Positions 46,092 to 55,463 are shown, counted from the stretch's first letter. The stretch: 64,000 bases of DNA from Bryobacterales bacterium (GCA_019261985.1 JAFAQY010000071.1:23760-87759), one strand, 5' to 3'. Notes: generated by a model not told the origin, from the letters alone. Numbers and translations are program-made.

Positions 46092-47117
46092 TTATGCCGC
46101 GCCCGCTCGCCGCGTTCGATCGTCGATGCCGGGACTCAAATCGCAGAATTCTTCGTACGGCAGATCCGACCCCAAGCGCTTTAGCTCGGCCATGAAATGC
46201 AGGTCCATTTCACGCTGCCGTTCGGGGCTGAGCAACTCCGACGATCCGCCCTGCGTTCCCTTCCGCATCATGCTTGTAGGCGTGCTCCACGGAACCATCT
46301 TCCAAACGCCGAACTTATCGTCGATGCGCTTCATATATTCGAACGATGATTTTTCGCACACCCGCCGCAGGTCTTCCTCCGTCGCCTTCACTTCGAGAAA
46401 ATCAGCCATTTTCCGGACGGTTCCCGGCAAATCCTTTTTCATGGCTTTGAAGGATAAGAGCAGGACGTTGGGGCGATTTCGCTGGGCCCAATAGCCGGCG
46501 GCGCTCTTGGCCCACGAGCCGAACATCATGAAGTCGCCCGCGCAAAACAGCTTGTACCAGGTATCCACCGAGGGCAGCGGGAACTGGTTCCCGAAGAAGA
46601 AGTAGCTCGACACGAATACGTCTTTTGGATCGCGGATTACGAAGATATAGCGGGCTTTATCGGAATGCGGAAGGTCATCCCATCCGAAGTGTGTTTTGAT
46701 CACGCGCTTCTGCTCCGGTGAAGCTCGCCACACCGAATCGTCTTCCAGCGGGATCGCGTAACCGCGCAGCAGGCCCATCAATTTGGTGTCGGGCCACGGC
46801 ACGACGCTGTGGATATGTTCGTACTCGCTTTTGCCATGCGTCAACAACTGATGGGCGATTTGCATGGTCCAGTTGGTCCCGCTCTTGATATAAACAGCGA
46901 CAAAAACATCGTGCTCCGTCGGGATGTAGCCTTTGAACGGATTGTTTTCGGCAAGCTGTTTGATTTGACGCTTGCGCATCCCTTGAAACATGCGGTCGGC
47001 GCGGCCGAACTTATCCATCACCCTGACCATTGGGCGCATGAAGCCGTCGATCATTACTCCCATGGCGAAACGCGCAGGAAGGGGCGGCGGGCGGCGGGTA
47101 AAAGCGGCTTTGGGCAT
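46092..47117 (-). CDS. PAPS-dependent sulfotransferase
   Basis: 341 residues of the Sulfotransfer_1 family. The 5'-phosphosulfate loop is YIKSGTNWTMQIAHQLL (about 77-93) and the 3'-phosphate site is IFVIRDPKDVFVSSYFF (about 157-173); a C-terminal RKGTQGG loop matches the RKGxxGDWK motif of cytosolic sulfotransferases. It transfers sulfate from PAPS to hydroxyl or amine groups; the acceptor is unknown. ATG 47117 is used; a further in-frame start at 47162 adds 15 residues. Confidence 0.93.
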   Translation of the reverse strand: MPKAAFTRRPPPLPARFAMGVMIDGFMRPMVRVMDKFGRADRMFQGMRKRQIKQLAENNPFKGYIPTEHDVFVAVYIKSGTNWTMQIAHQLLTHGKSEYEHIHSVVPWPDTKLMGLLRGYAIPLEDDSVWRASPEQKRVIKTHFGWDDLPHSDKARYIFVIRDPKDVFVSSYFFFGNQFPLPSVDTWYKLFCAGDFMMFGSWAKSAAGYWAQRNRPNVLLLSFKAMKKDLPGTVRKMADFLEVKATEEDLRRVCEKSSFEYMKRIDDKFGVWKMVPWSTPTSMMRKGTQGGSSELLSPERQREMDLHFMAELKRLGSDLPYEEFCDLSPGIDDRTRRAGAA

Positions 47118-47183
47118 TAGTAAAGTATATTGCAGCGTTCGGTGGTTACAGACAGCCGGCATATTGTCGCATTCGAACGGGGT

Positions 47184-47224
47184 GTGGGGCAGCCTTCAGG
47201 CTGCGGCGGACTTCAGTCCGCCCC
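47184..47224. repeat. Twin-stem palindromic repeat, copy C
   Basis: TGGGG, then CAGCCT-TC-AGGCTG and CGGACT-TC-AGTCCG. Same frame and spacing as copies A and B but with different stem sequences and a shorter loop, lying between the sulfotransferase and the ankyrin gene. Confidence 0.75.
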
Positions 47225-47272
47225 TGGGTTTTCATCCATTTTTGGGTGGGCCGAGGTCCGATGCATGACAGC

Positions 47273-48283
47273 TTAGAAATACGCCTGCAGGACCTCGTCC
47301 ACCTCTGGGTGGCCCGTCGGATATTTCACGCCTTCCAGAGGACTCCCAGACTCGAGCAGGGCTTTGACCACTCGCGCGAACTCGCCCTCGGGATGACGCT
47401 TCTCCACCAGGCAGTCGTGCAGTGCCCAAATGAGAGGCGTTGTCTGAAACACGGGATCCCGAATATCCACCGGATGGCCGCGTGCAATCAGTAGTTCCAC
47501 GAGGTCGCCGGAACCCGCCCATGCGGCATTGTGCAGGGGCGTGTAACCATGGTTGCGCTCCGGATGCGTGACCGGAAATCCCAGATCGAGCATTAGCTCT
47601 ACCGCTTCGTAATTCGTGTTCGTCTCCCAGCAATACTTTGCCAGGAGTTCGCGATCCACATCCGCGAGTTCCGGCACGATCTCCGGATGCGCGCTCGCGA
47701 TCGCCTGCGCCTCCTCGCGCCGCCCCAATACGCAGTTCACCAATAATCGCGTCGCTAGATCGCTCTCGGCGTAGAGGAAATCGAACATCGCCTGATATCC
47801 CTTCATCAGAGCGATTTGGTGCGGATAAGAATTGAAGCGCAGCGTCCATTGGTAGATCGTGCCGCCATGCCCTTCGTGGCCAAGCGGTGGGAACTGTGGC
47901 GCTTTGCCGATCCGGTGCCCCGGGCAGCTCCGATCCTCCCCGACCAATTTCTCGGCCAGGGCCATATCGCCCAGCGCCGCGGCCAAAAAAATGTCTGGTC
48001 TCGCGCCGCGCTCTAACAGGAACCGCGCCACGTCCGGCGCCTCGCCGATACGCCATTGCGCTGGTGTCGAATTATGATCCTCGTCGCGGGCGTCAATTCG
48101 AGCCCCATGATCTAAGAGCAACGCTGCCACAGCCACCGTTCCCGCGCAATGCAAAGGAGTCCGGGCGTCCATTCCCTTCGCGTCGATCAGCGAAGTATCC
48201 GCCCGCAGCATCGCCGTTAACGTGTCGGCCTGCCCAGCCAATGCCGCCTTATGCACGGCCTGATCCGCATAATGCTCCGCCAT
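47273..48283 (-). CDS. Cytosolic ankyrin-repeat protein
   Basis: 336 residues without a signal peptide, starting MAEHYADQAVHKAALAGQAD. Ankyrin repeats are visible: DARTPLHCAGTVAVAALLLD, DEDHNSTPAQWRIGEAPDVA, and a second group HGYTPLHNAAWAGSGDLVELL and TPLIWALHDCLVEKRHP. A less regular middle section (about 110-220) may be an extra helical domain. Binding partners unknown. It is convergent with the sulfotransferase region and divergent from the ABC genes. Confidence 0.88.
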   Translation of the reverse strand: MAEHYADQAVHKAALAGQADTLTAMLRADTSLIDAKGMDARTPLHCAGTVAVAALLLDHGARIDARDEDHNSTPAQWRIGEAPDVARFLLERGARPDIFLAAALGDMALAEKLVGEDRSCPGHRIGKAPQFPPLGHEGHGGTIYQWTLRFNSYPHQIALMKGYQAMFDFLYAESDLATRLLVNCVLGRREEAQAIASAHPEIVPELADVDRELLAKYCWETNTNYEAVELMLDLGFPVTHPERNHGYTPLHNAAWAGSGDLVELLIARGHPVDIRDPVFQTTPLIWALHDCLVEKRHPEGEFARVVKALLESGSPLEGVKYPTGHPEVDEVLQAYF

Positions 48284-48505
48284 TGGCTCAGTATAGGCCC
48301 CTCCATTCAGCGCTCTCGGTTATTCACGCGCCTTGCTGCACGGCTCTTAGGCGGACTTGCTTGGGCGCAAATTCTTACAGACCAAAAAAATCGTACACGT
48401 CGTGCAACAACTTTCTATCGTGCGCCGCTTGCCGGTGGAGCGCGTTTGTTCGCCGAAAAGTCGAAATCCTGACGAGCGGCGTTTGCTATCATTCGGCTGA
48501 TTAAT

Positions 48506-49450
48506 ATGACCATCGTTGAGATCGAGAACGTAACCAAAACCTTCGGGCAGCATATTGCGGTGAATCGCCTCTCGCTCTCCGTGCCCAGGGGATCTATCTA
48601 CGGCTTTATCGGACCGAACGGTTCCGGAAAGACCACCACTTTGCGGATGATCATGCGTATCTATCATCCGGATCCAGGACCAGGTGTCATTCGTGTGCTT
48701 GGGGAAGCGAACTCCGCCGCGGCGAACGATCGAGTAGGGTACCTGCCGGAAGAGCGAGGTCTATACAAAAAAATGACGGTGCGTGATGTTCTTCGTTTCT
48801 ACGCGGAATTGAAGGGACGGCGTGATGCCGTGGCGCTTATACCGCCATGGCTCGACAAAATGGGACTTGCCGGCTGGGCCGACAAGAGGGTCGAAGCGCT
48901 TTCGAAAGGAATGGCGCAGAAAGTCCAGTTCATTTCGGCGGTCATCGCCGAGCCGGAACTGGTGATTCTGGACGAGCCGTTCTCAGGTCTTGATCCAGTC
49001 AATGCCGATGTTCTGCGGGAAGCCGTGCTGGAGCTTCGCAAAATGGGAACAACGGTGATTTTTTCCACGCACGACATGAGCGTCGCCGAGAAATTGTGCG
49101 ACTTTATTTTCATGATCTACAGAGGCAATAAAGTGCTCGACGGGACTCTGGAATCGATTCAGGATCGTTACGGAAGCGATACCATCCGTGTACGCGTAGA
49201 GGGCAATGGCTTCCACCTGCATACAATCCCCGGTGTGGAAAAGGTGACGGATTTCGGACGGCTGCAGGAACTTCGGATGGCCGCCAATACCGATCCCCAA
49301 GCGGTTCTGGCCGAACTCATGAAGCGTGGGCGTGTCATGCACTTCGAACTGACTCGGCCTTCCCTGCACGACATCTTCGTGCGGATCGCCAGCCCCGATG
49401 CAGCCGATATGATGCAGCCCGCGGCGAAAGGAGGAACCGCCCATGCGTAA
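48506..49450 (+). CDS. ABC transporter ATP-binding protein
   Basis: 314 residues. Walker A GPNGSGKTT (about 36-44), signature LSKGMAQK (about 136), Walker B LVILDEPFSGLDPVNAD (about 152-168) and switch His in FSTHD. The extra ~80-residue C-terminal part with GTLESIQDRYGSDTIRVRVEG is typical of NatA-type subunits of ABC-2 exporters. It overlaps the permease gene by eight bases. Likely part of a drug, polysaccharide or sodium exporter; the substrate is unknown. Confidence 0.93.
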   Translation: MTIVEIENVTKTFGQHIAVNRLSLSVPRGSIYGFIGPNGSGKTTTLRMIMRIYHPDPGPGVIRVLGEANSAAANDRVGYLPEERGLYKKMTVRDVLRFYAELKGRRDAVALIPPWLDKMGLAGWADKRVEALSKGMAQKVQFISAVIAEPELVILDEPFSGLDPVNADVLREAVLELRKMGTTVIFSTHDMSVAEKLCDFIFMIYRGNKVLDGTLESIQDRYGSDTIRVRVEGNGFHLHTIPGVEKVTDFGRLQELRMAANTDPQAVLAELMKRGRVMHFELTRPSLHDIFVRIASPDAADMMQPAAKGGTAHA

Positions 49451-50759
49451 GACAATGGTTGTCGCTCTTCGAGACTATCAGGCGGCAGTCAAGTCGAAGG
49501 CGTTCCTGGTCGGACTTCTGATGATGCCCCTGATGTTCGGTGGAGGCATCCTCTTTCAGATCGTGTTTCGCAACAACAACGACATCAGAGATAAGCGCGT
49601 TGCTGTTGTGGATTACACCGGACAGCTCTTCGACGGCATTAATCAGGCGTCCAAGATGCGCAACCAGACTTTGATCTACGATGGCGAGGGCGCGGCGCGA
49701 AAGCAGATCCAGCCGCGATACATCATCGAGAAGGCCGATCCTGGAACGAACGACTCGACTCACATCGCTTTGGCTTTATCCGATCGTGTTCGGAAGAAAG
49801 AACTCTTCGCGTTCGTCATCATCCAGCCGAATGCGTTGGAATCCGGCGGCAACCCTGCCCAGAGTCCCATTCAGTACCACTCCGAAAGCCCCACCTATGA
49901 TCAGATCCAACAGTGGATTGCCGGACCGGTGAACGAGCGCATTCAGCAAATGCGGTTGCAGGCGGCGGCCCTGGATGCCCGGACCGTCCGTGAAGCTACG
50001 CGACGCGTTCTGGTGAGCAATCTCGGTCTGGTCAAGGCGGACGCCGCCGGTAATCCAATCCAGGCCGAGCAGGCCAACCTGGCGGCTAACATTTTTGTCC
50101 CGATCGGGTTGATGGTGTTGATGTTCATGGTAGTCATGACCTCGGCGGCGTTGATGAACAGTGTGCTGGAAGAAAAAATGCAGCGCATCGCCGAAGTCCT
50201 GCTGAGTTCGATTCCGCCCTTCCAGTTGATGCTGGGCAAGCTTCTGGGAACGGTTGCGGTCGCTCTGACGACCGGGTCGGTGTATCTGCTTGGCGCCTAC
50301 CTCGCTCTCAAGCGCGCCGGCTACGTGCAATATTTTCCGTGGGACCAGGTGTGGTGGTTTGTCGCCTTTCTGTCACTGGCCGTTCTGATGTTCGGTTCGA
50401 TCTTCATCGCGATCGGCGCCTCCGTTACCGACATGAAAGAAGCGCAAAGCATGATGACGCCGGTTATGCTGCTGCTAGTCAGCCCGATGTTCGTGTGGTT
50501 CAATGTGGTGCGCGAGCCGAATTCAACGTTGGCCCTGGTCATGTCTCTCATTCCTCCCATGACTCCAATGCTCATGATTGTCCGGCAGTCTGTTCCGCCG
50601 GGTGTTCCAATCTGGCAGCCCATCTCCGGGATTGTCCTGGTCTTGGCCGCAACGCTCATCTGCGTTTTTGCCGCCAGCCGGATCTTTCGTGTCGGCATGT
50701 TGATGCAAGGCAAAGGCGCGAAGGTCTCAGAAATGGTGCGCTGGGCGATTCGGGGTTAA
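49443..50759 (+). CDS. ABC-2 type permease (NatB-like)
   Basis: 438 residues. A first helix (about 20-40) is followed by a large extracytoplasmic domain (about 45-215) and then five helices (about 215-420), the pattern of ABC-2 membrane proteins such as NatB. Hydrophobic motifs IFVPIGLMVLMFMVVMTSAALM and RIAEVLLSSIPPFQLMLGKLLG match the core. It works with the overlapping ATPase 48506-49450, probably as a dimer. ATG 49443 is used. Confidence 0.9.
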   Translation: MRKTMVVALRDYQAAVKSKAFLVGLLMMPLMFGGGILFQIVFRNNNDIRDKRVAVVDYTGQLFDGINQASKMRNQTLIYDGEGAARKQIQPRYIIEKADPGTNDSTHIALALSDRVRKKELFAFVIIQPNALESGGNPAQSPIQYHSESPTYDQIQQWIAGPVNERIQQMRLQAAALDARTVREATRRVLVSNLGLVKADAAGNPIQAEQANLAANIFVPIGLMVLMFMVVMTSAALMNSVLEEKMQRIAEVLLSSIPPFQLMLGKLLGTVAVALTTGSVYLLGAYLALKRAGYVQYFPWDQVWWFVAFLSLAVLMFGSIFIAIGASVTDMKEAQSMMTPVMLLLVSPMFVWFNVVREPNSTLALVMSLIPPMTPMLMIVRQSVPPGVPIWQPISGIVLVLAATLICVFAASRIFRVGMLMQGKGAKVSEMVRWAIRG

Positions 50760-50857
50760 GGTTGATCATCGGCCACCCCCAGAGTAATTGCCCGTCGGCG
50801 TCGACGTTGGGCCTTCTGAAGGAGCCGGTTATTCGAAACCGGCATAACAAAACGAAA

Positions 50858-51576
50858 ATGGTATATCCTTTCGTTAGACTCGGGGCAACCAAAGCCGCCG
50901 CCATTACCGCCAGCCCAACCGCTGCGGCTGGACGGGCTGCAGCAACTCTTGGAGCAGGCGAACCAGGCGGTCGGGCGGCTCGACGGCCTTGCCTTCATTC
51001 TCCCGATCTTTCGTTGTTCATCTACACATATGTTCGAAAGAGGCGGTGCTCTCATCGCAGATTGAGGGCACACAGTCTTCCCTTTCGGACCTCCTGATGT
51101 TTGAGAACGACGAGGTACCCGGCGTGCCGATCCAGGAGGTTCAGTCTTTATCTGAGCCTCTACTTTAAGACTCACCGCATGGTGTACTACGATCTTCTAG
51201 ATCGCGTCCGTGCTAAGGGCGATTGGGAAGCTTGGCTCGACTTCTTCCTGACCGGCGTGAAAACACTGCGGAGCAGGCTGCGAGCGCTGCGCGTCGCATC
51301 GTTGCGCTGTTCGATGATGACCAACGGCGGATCCAGGCGCTAGGCCCCGCGGCCTCTGTCCTACGTGTATTCCAGCATATGCAACGCAGTCCAATCGTCT
51401 CAATTTCGGCGACCGCTCGGAAAATCGGGATTTCCGCACCCACGGTTGCGAAGTCACTGGAGCACATGCGCCAACTGGGTATTCTGCGTGAGATTACCGG
51501 GCGCGAGCGTCATCGGTTGTTCGTCTACGAGCCATACCTGGCGATTCTGAACGAAGGGATGGAGCCAATTCGATGA
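50858..51576 (+). pseudogene. Fic-family gene with catalytic core deleted and frameshifts
   Basis: Fragments in several frames: MVYPFVRL at 50858; LRLDGLQQLLEQANQAVGRL and LDGL (about 50925-51000); DLSLFIYTYVRK; EAVLSSQIEGTQSSLSDLL and MFENDEVPGVPIQEVQ (about 51040-51130); then directly SLYLSLYFKTHR, YYDLLDRVRAKGDWEAWL and, in another frame, RIVALFDDDQRRIQALG with the C-terminal winged-helix region to TGA 51576. The central HPFxxGNGR AMPylation motif and its ~150 residues are absent, so it cannot be active. It follows the ABC permease gene. Confidence 0.85.
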
Positions 51577-51835
51577 CTGCTCAAACTTCTGCCCTTGACA
51601 TTCGTGTCGCCCGCCGGATACTCTCTAGGAGTGAGATGCAGTCGTTCTGAGCGTCTCACGGTCTCGGTTACCGCCAAGGTGTAATTCCTTCCGAGCCTGA
51701 CGCAATTTTCAAGATTTGAATTGTGAACGGGAAGTGCGAGGCGTGTTCCGCCGTTTGCATGAGAAACGGATCACAACATCATCCTGAGATTGCAAATTGA
51801 AACCGGCCCCCAGTCACACAGAAAAGGAAAATACA

Positions 51836-52186
51836 TTGAAACCCAACAACCCCATCCACGCCATCCTCGATGCACTCGCCGCACAGCAGCGGCGGGGCGA
51901 GACCTCGCTAACCGTCAGAATCGAACCCGATCTCATCCAGGATGCGATAAACGTCCCGGGCTACAGAAAGTTATTCGCTCCCGTCATTCCCGGTCTGACT
52001 GATACCGCGCCGATCTACGCAGCGTACGAACACATGCGACAGGCCGGCGAGACCAGGGACACCATTTTGGTGCTTGTCGAATGCCAGACAATCCGGGAGT
52101 TCCGGGAGGCTCTCGGCCGGCTGCCGATTCGAAAGTCTTCTGAGTGGCGCTCTTTTTCAACGACCGGATCCGGCAGTTCCTATTAG
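51836..52186 (+). CDS. Uncertain hypothetical protein
   Basis: About 117 residues from TTG 51836 (AAAAGGAAA just before). Sequence NNPIHAILDALAAQQRRGET and APIYAAYEHMRQAGETRDT looks plausible for a protein, and the C-terminal part becomes Ser-rich. I recognise no family, and the surroundings are decaying sequence, so this may be a remnant. Confidence 0.3.
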   Translation: MKPNNPIHAILDALAAQQRRGETSLTVRIEPDLIQDAINVPGYRKLFAPVIPGLTDTAPIYAAYEHMRQAGETRDTILVLVECQTIREFREALGRLPIRKSSEWRSFSTTGSGSSY

Positions 52187-52367
52187 CCTTCCGCGCTGCG
52201 CCCCGGAGTTTACAGACGTTCGGCGTGTGACTCACGGAGGAAGCCAGAGTATCCATACACGCCAAACCACGCCTTATGAAGCCGAGTAGCGATTGCGCCG
52301 CGGCGCAAGCACATGGAGAATGGAGGTGCCGCTGGCCGTGCCGCCATGGTCGTGAAAGGGAGGACCT

Positions 52368-53636
52368 GTGTACATTCGAAAAACTCTAGCGATCGCCGCG
52401 GCTATATGTTCTACGCTGCCACTCTCCGGCCAGATAGACCCGGTCCGCGCGGAGGCTTATTTCAAAGAGGCGAAGGCATTCTGTGAACGCGATGGCGGAC
52501 GGCTGTGGGGCGTATCGCTGTGCGGTCCCATGGTGATTGCCGATGCGGCGACCGGCACCATTGCAACGAATCAGCCGGCGCCGGAAGCAGCCAGGCCTCG
52601 AAGTCTCGGCTTCGCCAACGCGATAACCGAATGGGGCGGCGTGCAATGGTCCACCTTTGTCTGGCAGCTCCTGGCGTCGTTCGACGAGCCCTCCCGAGGT
52701 GTTCTGATGATGCATGAGCTGTTTCATCGAGTAGAGCGCCCTCTCGGATTGATGACACCTGATGGACAGAATAACCACCTCGATACGCTCGAGGGGCGTT
52801 ATTGGCAGTTGCTCGAGTGGCGGGCTCTGGCCAGGGGCCTGGGATCTTCGGGGACGGAGCGAACCTCTGCCGTGCGCGACGCGCTCGCCTTCCGCTTGGC
52901 GCGACGGCAAGTGTTTCCAGCAGCGGCGGAGAACGAAGTGCTGGAGGAGATTCGTGAGGGACTGGCCCATTACACGGCAATCGTAACCACTGCTTCGTCG
53001 CCCCAAGACGCGGCGTCGAGCGCGATCCTGGTACTCGCCGACTATGCCAAAAGAGAGAGCCTGGTGCGCGATTTCGGTTATGCATCGGGAACCGCGTACG
53101 GAGTTTTGCTGGATGCGTGGTCTCCGGGTTGGACCAGGCAACTGAAAGGACCCGAGGATCTGGGCGAACGGTTAAGGGTCGCCGCCGGCATTGCGGTGAC
53201 CGGTATCAATTCGCGCGAAGCGGCCGATCAGGCCGCGCTGAGGTATGACTCCGCTTCGCTCAGAACCGCCGAAGAGAAGCGTGACGCGGATCAAAAGGCC
53301 AACGTGGCGGAACTACGAAGGCGATTCGTGGATGGTCCGGTGCTTGTGCTGCCGAATGCCGGCGGTTCGTTCTCGAACTCGGGCATCACACCCATTCCCG
53401 GCGTAGGGACTGTGTTTCCGACGGTCCATGTAACCGCGGAGTGGGGTGTGCTGGACGCGGCCCAGGTCCTTCGGCCGGACGACCGGAGCAACATTACATT
53501 GCCTGCTCCGGCCAGTGTCCAGGGCTCGATGCTCGAAGGCAGTGGGTGGACGCTCAAAATAGCGGCGGGTTGGGTGGTGCGTGCCGGGAATAGGCCGGGT
53601 GATTTCCAGTTGGTTCGGAACGTTCCCAGGCAGTAA
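52368..53636 (+). CDS. Secreted HExxH-containing protein, possible metallopeptidase
   Basis: 422 residues with a signal peptide (about 1-20). HELFHRVERPLG gives His116-Glu117-x2-His120, a zinc-peptidase-type motif, and EEIREGLAHYTAIV about 80 residues later could offer another acidic ligand. A Cys pair in FCERDGGRLWGVSLCG is close to the N terminus. The last ~150 residues (TVHVTAEWGVLDAAQVLR onward) form a separate beta domain. Substrate unknown; peptidase activity is inferred from one motif only. ATG 52368 is used. Confidence 0.65.
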   Translation: MYIRKTLAIAAAICSTLPLSGQIDPVRAEAYFKEAKAFCERDGGRLWGVSLCGPMVIADAATGTIATNQPAPEAARPRSLGFANAITEWGGVQWSTFVWQLLASFDEPSRGVLMMHELFHRVERPLGLMTPDGQNNHLDTLEGRYWQLLEWRALARGLGSSGTERTSAVRDALAFRLARRQVFPAAAENEVLEEIREGLAHYTAIVTTASSPQDAASSAILVLADYAKRESLVRDFGYASGTAYGVLLDAWSPGWTRQLKGPEDLGERLRVAAGIAVTGINSREAADQAALRYDSASLRTAEEKRDADQKANVAELRRRFVDGPVLVLPNAGGSFSNSGITPIPGVGTVFPTVHVTAEWGVLDAAQVLRPDDRSNITLPAPASVQGSMLEGSGWTLKIAAGWVVRAGNRPGDFQLVRNVPRQ

Positions 53637-53723
53637 TCGTGCTGAGCGCCACATCGGCGAGGTACGGCGCTGTGACGCGAGCAGCCCTGAGGCCGTCCGT
53701 AATCTGTCCATAAGTGCGAAAAA

Positions 53724-53816
53724 TGGTGGAGCAGGCTTGAGCCTGCAACGGGTGCTTTAGCACCCGTCGGGTGCCGAGGCTGAAGCCTCGGTTGCAGGCT
53801 GAAGCCCGCTCCACCA
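53724..53816. repeat. Large multi-hairpin palindromic repeat
   Basis: Outer arms TGGTGGAGC (53724-53732) and GCTCCACCA (53808-53816) enclose three perfect hairpins: GCAGGC-TTGA-GCCTGC, CGGGTGC-TTTA-GCACCCG and CCGAGGC-TGAA-GCCTCGG. It lies between two secreted-protein genes. The arrangement resembles the palindromic repeats at 44118, 45544 and 47184 but is longer. Confidence 0.85.
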
Positions 53817-53916
53817 GCGACGCGGGCCGTGCCGAGGTCGAGATCCACCACGAGGAGGCCAACTTCGGGGCGCGCGTTGGTGTAGGATGTCATCAGGTCG
53901 TCCAAGGAGCAATCGC

Positions 53917-54579
53917 ATGAATGTCCGCCACCTCGTGCCGTCCGTGAGCCCCCGGCTCCTGTCCATCGGATCCCTCATTTTGGCGGCCGGCCTGCAGCAG
54001 CCGGCGTCAGCAGTAGACCTCTCGAACTTCAAGGTGCTCATCGAGCCGCAGTACATCGCTGCGCTCGGAGACCCCGGGGCCACCTCCGGCAACGGCGCGC
54101 AATCATGGGGCGTCTGGAGCCAGGACCCGGGCCCGCGCGGTTGCAAGCTGGACCGCTACCCTGAATTGAAGGCGGCCGGCGGCGTGGCGCCGGCACAGTG
54201 GAAATTCGACGCTGCGGACTGGTGGCTGGAGGAACACGGCTTGATCATGGAGAAGCCGGCCTTTCCGCTGCCTCCTGGGAAATACCTCGTCACGGGCGAC
54301 CGCAAGGTGACGACCGTGCTGACAATTCATCCCAAGGACAAGGACGGCAATCAGCGGTGGGAACTCGCCGACGGCGCGAGCCTCTACGATGTCACCCATC
54401 TCGGATGCCGCTCCGCGCGCTACACGCCGGCGACGGGTAACAACTCGTGCTCGCCCGCGAACGTTCCCCAGACCGCGCGTTTTCCGGTGACTCCAGGGGC
54501 GGCCATGCCCGTCGTGAACGGCTGCAACAAGCAGGACTACGCGGTTCTCATCGTCGTTGGGCTGCCCGCTACTCACTGA
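53917..54579 (+). CDS. Secreted protein of unknown function
   Basis: About 220 residues. Signal peptide LLSIGSLILAAGLQQPASA (about 15-33). The mature part contains NFKVLIEPQYIAALGDPGAT, GPRGCKLDRYPEL and a Cys-containing C-terminal region (CRSARYTPATGNNSCSP, VNGCNKQDYAVLIVV). Cysteines suggest disulfides. ATG 53917 has AAGGAG (53904-53909) eight bases upstream, which decides it against an earlier in-frame start. I recognise no family. Confidence 0.65.
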   Translation: MNVRHLVPSVSPRLLSIGSLILAAGLQQPASAVDLSNFKVLIEPQYIAALGDPGATSGNGAQSWGVWSQDPGPRGCKLDRYPELKAAGGVAPAQWKFDAADWWLEEHGLIMEKPAFPLPPGKYLVTGDRKVTTVLTIHPKDKDGNQRWELADGASLYDVTHLGCRSARYTPATGNNSCSPANVPQTARFPVTPGAAMPVVNGCNKQDYAVLIVVGLPATH

Positions 54580-54662
54580 GTGCCCGCACGCAGGGCGGCG
54601 ACCGCTCGCCACGTGACCACGCCGACACCCGAACGCCACTTCTCTACCGGGTGGCCGCAGGA

Positions 54663-55193
54663 CTATTCCTTCAGATCTATGCAGCGCAACAGCCGCATCG
54701 CACCTAACCCGGGAAACCGTTCAGGATGTCTTGCCAAGGCTTCCCGCAGCACCTCGAAGTCCCGCGAGTTGTTGTGCACGAGCGGAAGCCCCTGCACGAG
54801 CGACGTTGCCGCGATCACGATATCGAACCTCCACCGCGCGATCCGGCCAGCCTTGGATTCGGCTCGGCGACGAGCCGACACCGGCGGGCTGGGAGCGTCA
54901 GGTACCAGGCAAATCAACTCCGCCGCGGCCCGGACAACGGCATGATGTACCGGAAGAACGCGAGCCGGGGTCTGATCGTACGAATCGCGCATCGAGCGAA
55001 TCCAGCCGGCACGTTCTGAAGTCGCTTGAGCCAGCGCAATCCCAAACCCGGTCAGGCGTTCCAGCACCGTGATCGCGGAGACGTAGACCAGATGACGCCG
55101 GGAATACTGGAGAAGCCACTGCCGGCCAGCGGGGTCGCGGGACAGCCAACTCTCCGCGCTGGTGTCGAAGAGGAAAGGTCCTTCCGGATTCAC
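54663..55193 (-). CDS. PIN-domain toxin (VapC-like)
   Basis: 176 residues. The PIN acidic sites are visible as FLFDTSAESWL (Asp near residue 10), VSAITVLERLTG (Glu near 45), FDIVIAATSL (Asp near 125) and NNSRDFE (Asp near 145). PIN toxins of VapC type cleave RNA. The ORF is longer than most VapC (about 130) because of an extra segment with PDAPSPPVSARRRAES. It overlaps the upstream antitoxin by four bases (55190-55193), the standard toxin-antitoxin arrangement. Confidence 0.85.
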   Translation of the reverse strand: MNPEGPFLFDTSAESWLSRDPAGRQWLLQYSRRHLVYVSAITVLERLTGFGIALAQATSERAGWIRSMRDSYDQTPARVLPVHHAVVRAAAELICLVPDAPSPPVSARRRAESKAGRIARWRFDIVIAATSLVQGLPLVHNNSRDFEVLREALARHPERFPGLGAMRLLRCIDLKE

Positions 55194-55447
55194 TTTTTCC
55201 CGGTCAGATAGATACCATTGACCATCAGGAGCTCCTCCTCGGCGAGTCCGGCGAAAGCGCGTCCCATTCGTTCGACGAAGTCCTCGGCTCGTTCGACGGC
55301 CAGTTGCTGCCGTAGCCCTCCCTCAATCGCCTCGTTCATGATCACATTCAGATGGACCTTCCGCCGGTTCGCCAGACGCTTCGCCGAGCGGAGGGTGGCC
55401 ACCGGCAAAGTAACAGTTGTGCGGCGCTTCGTGGAAGAGACAGCCAT
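55190..55447 (-). CDS. Ribbon-helix-helix-type antitoxin
   Basis: 85 residues from ATG 55447 (longer in-frame starts lie in non-conserved DNA). The N terminus KRRTTVTLPVATLRSAKRLA fits the RHH beta strand and helix, followed by RRKVHLNVIMNEAIEGGLRQQL. The C-terminal part (AVERAEDFVERMGRAFAGLAEEEL) would wrap the PIN toxin. Stop overlaps the toxin start by four bases. The upstream direct repeats at 55464-55482 are candidate operator sites. Confidence 0.8.
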   Translation of the reverse strand: MAVSSTKRRTTVTLPVATLRSAKRLANRRKVHLNVIMNEAIEGGLRQQLAVERAEDFVERMGRAFAGLAEEELLMVNGIYLTGKK

Positions 55448-55463
55448 GACTAGAGAATACCAT

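Noticed and set aside
52386..53141. 251-codon minus-strand frame opposite the HExxH gene
   Set aside because: The plus-strand protein has a signal peptide and motif; the minus frame has neither.
53724..53816. CRISPR array
   Set aside because: The palindromes differ in sequence and have no regular repeat-spacer pattern; no cas genes are present.
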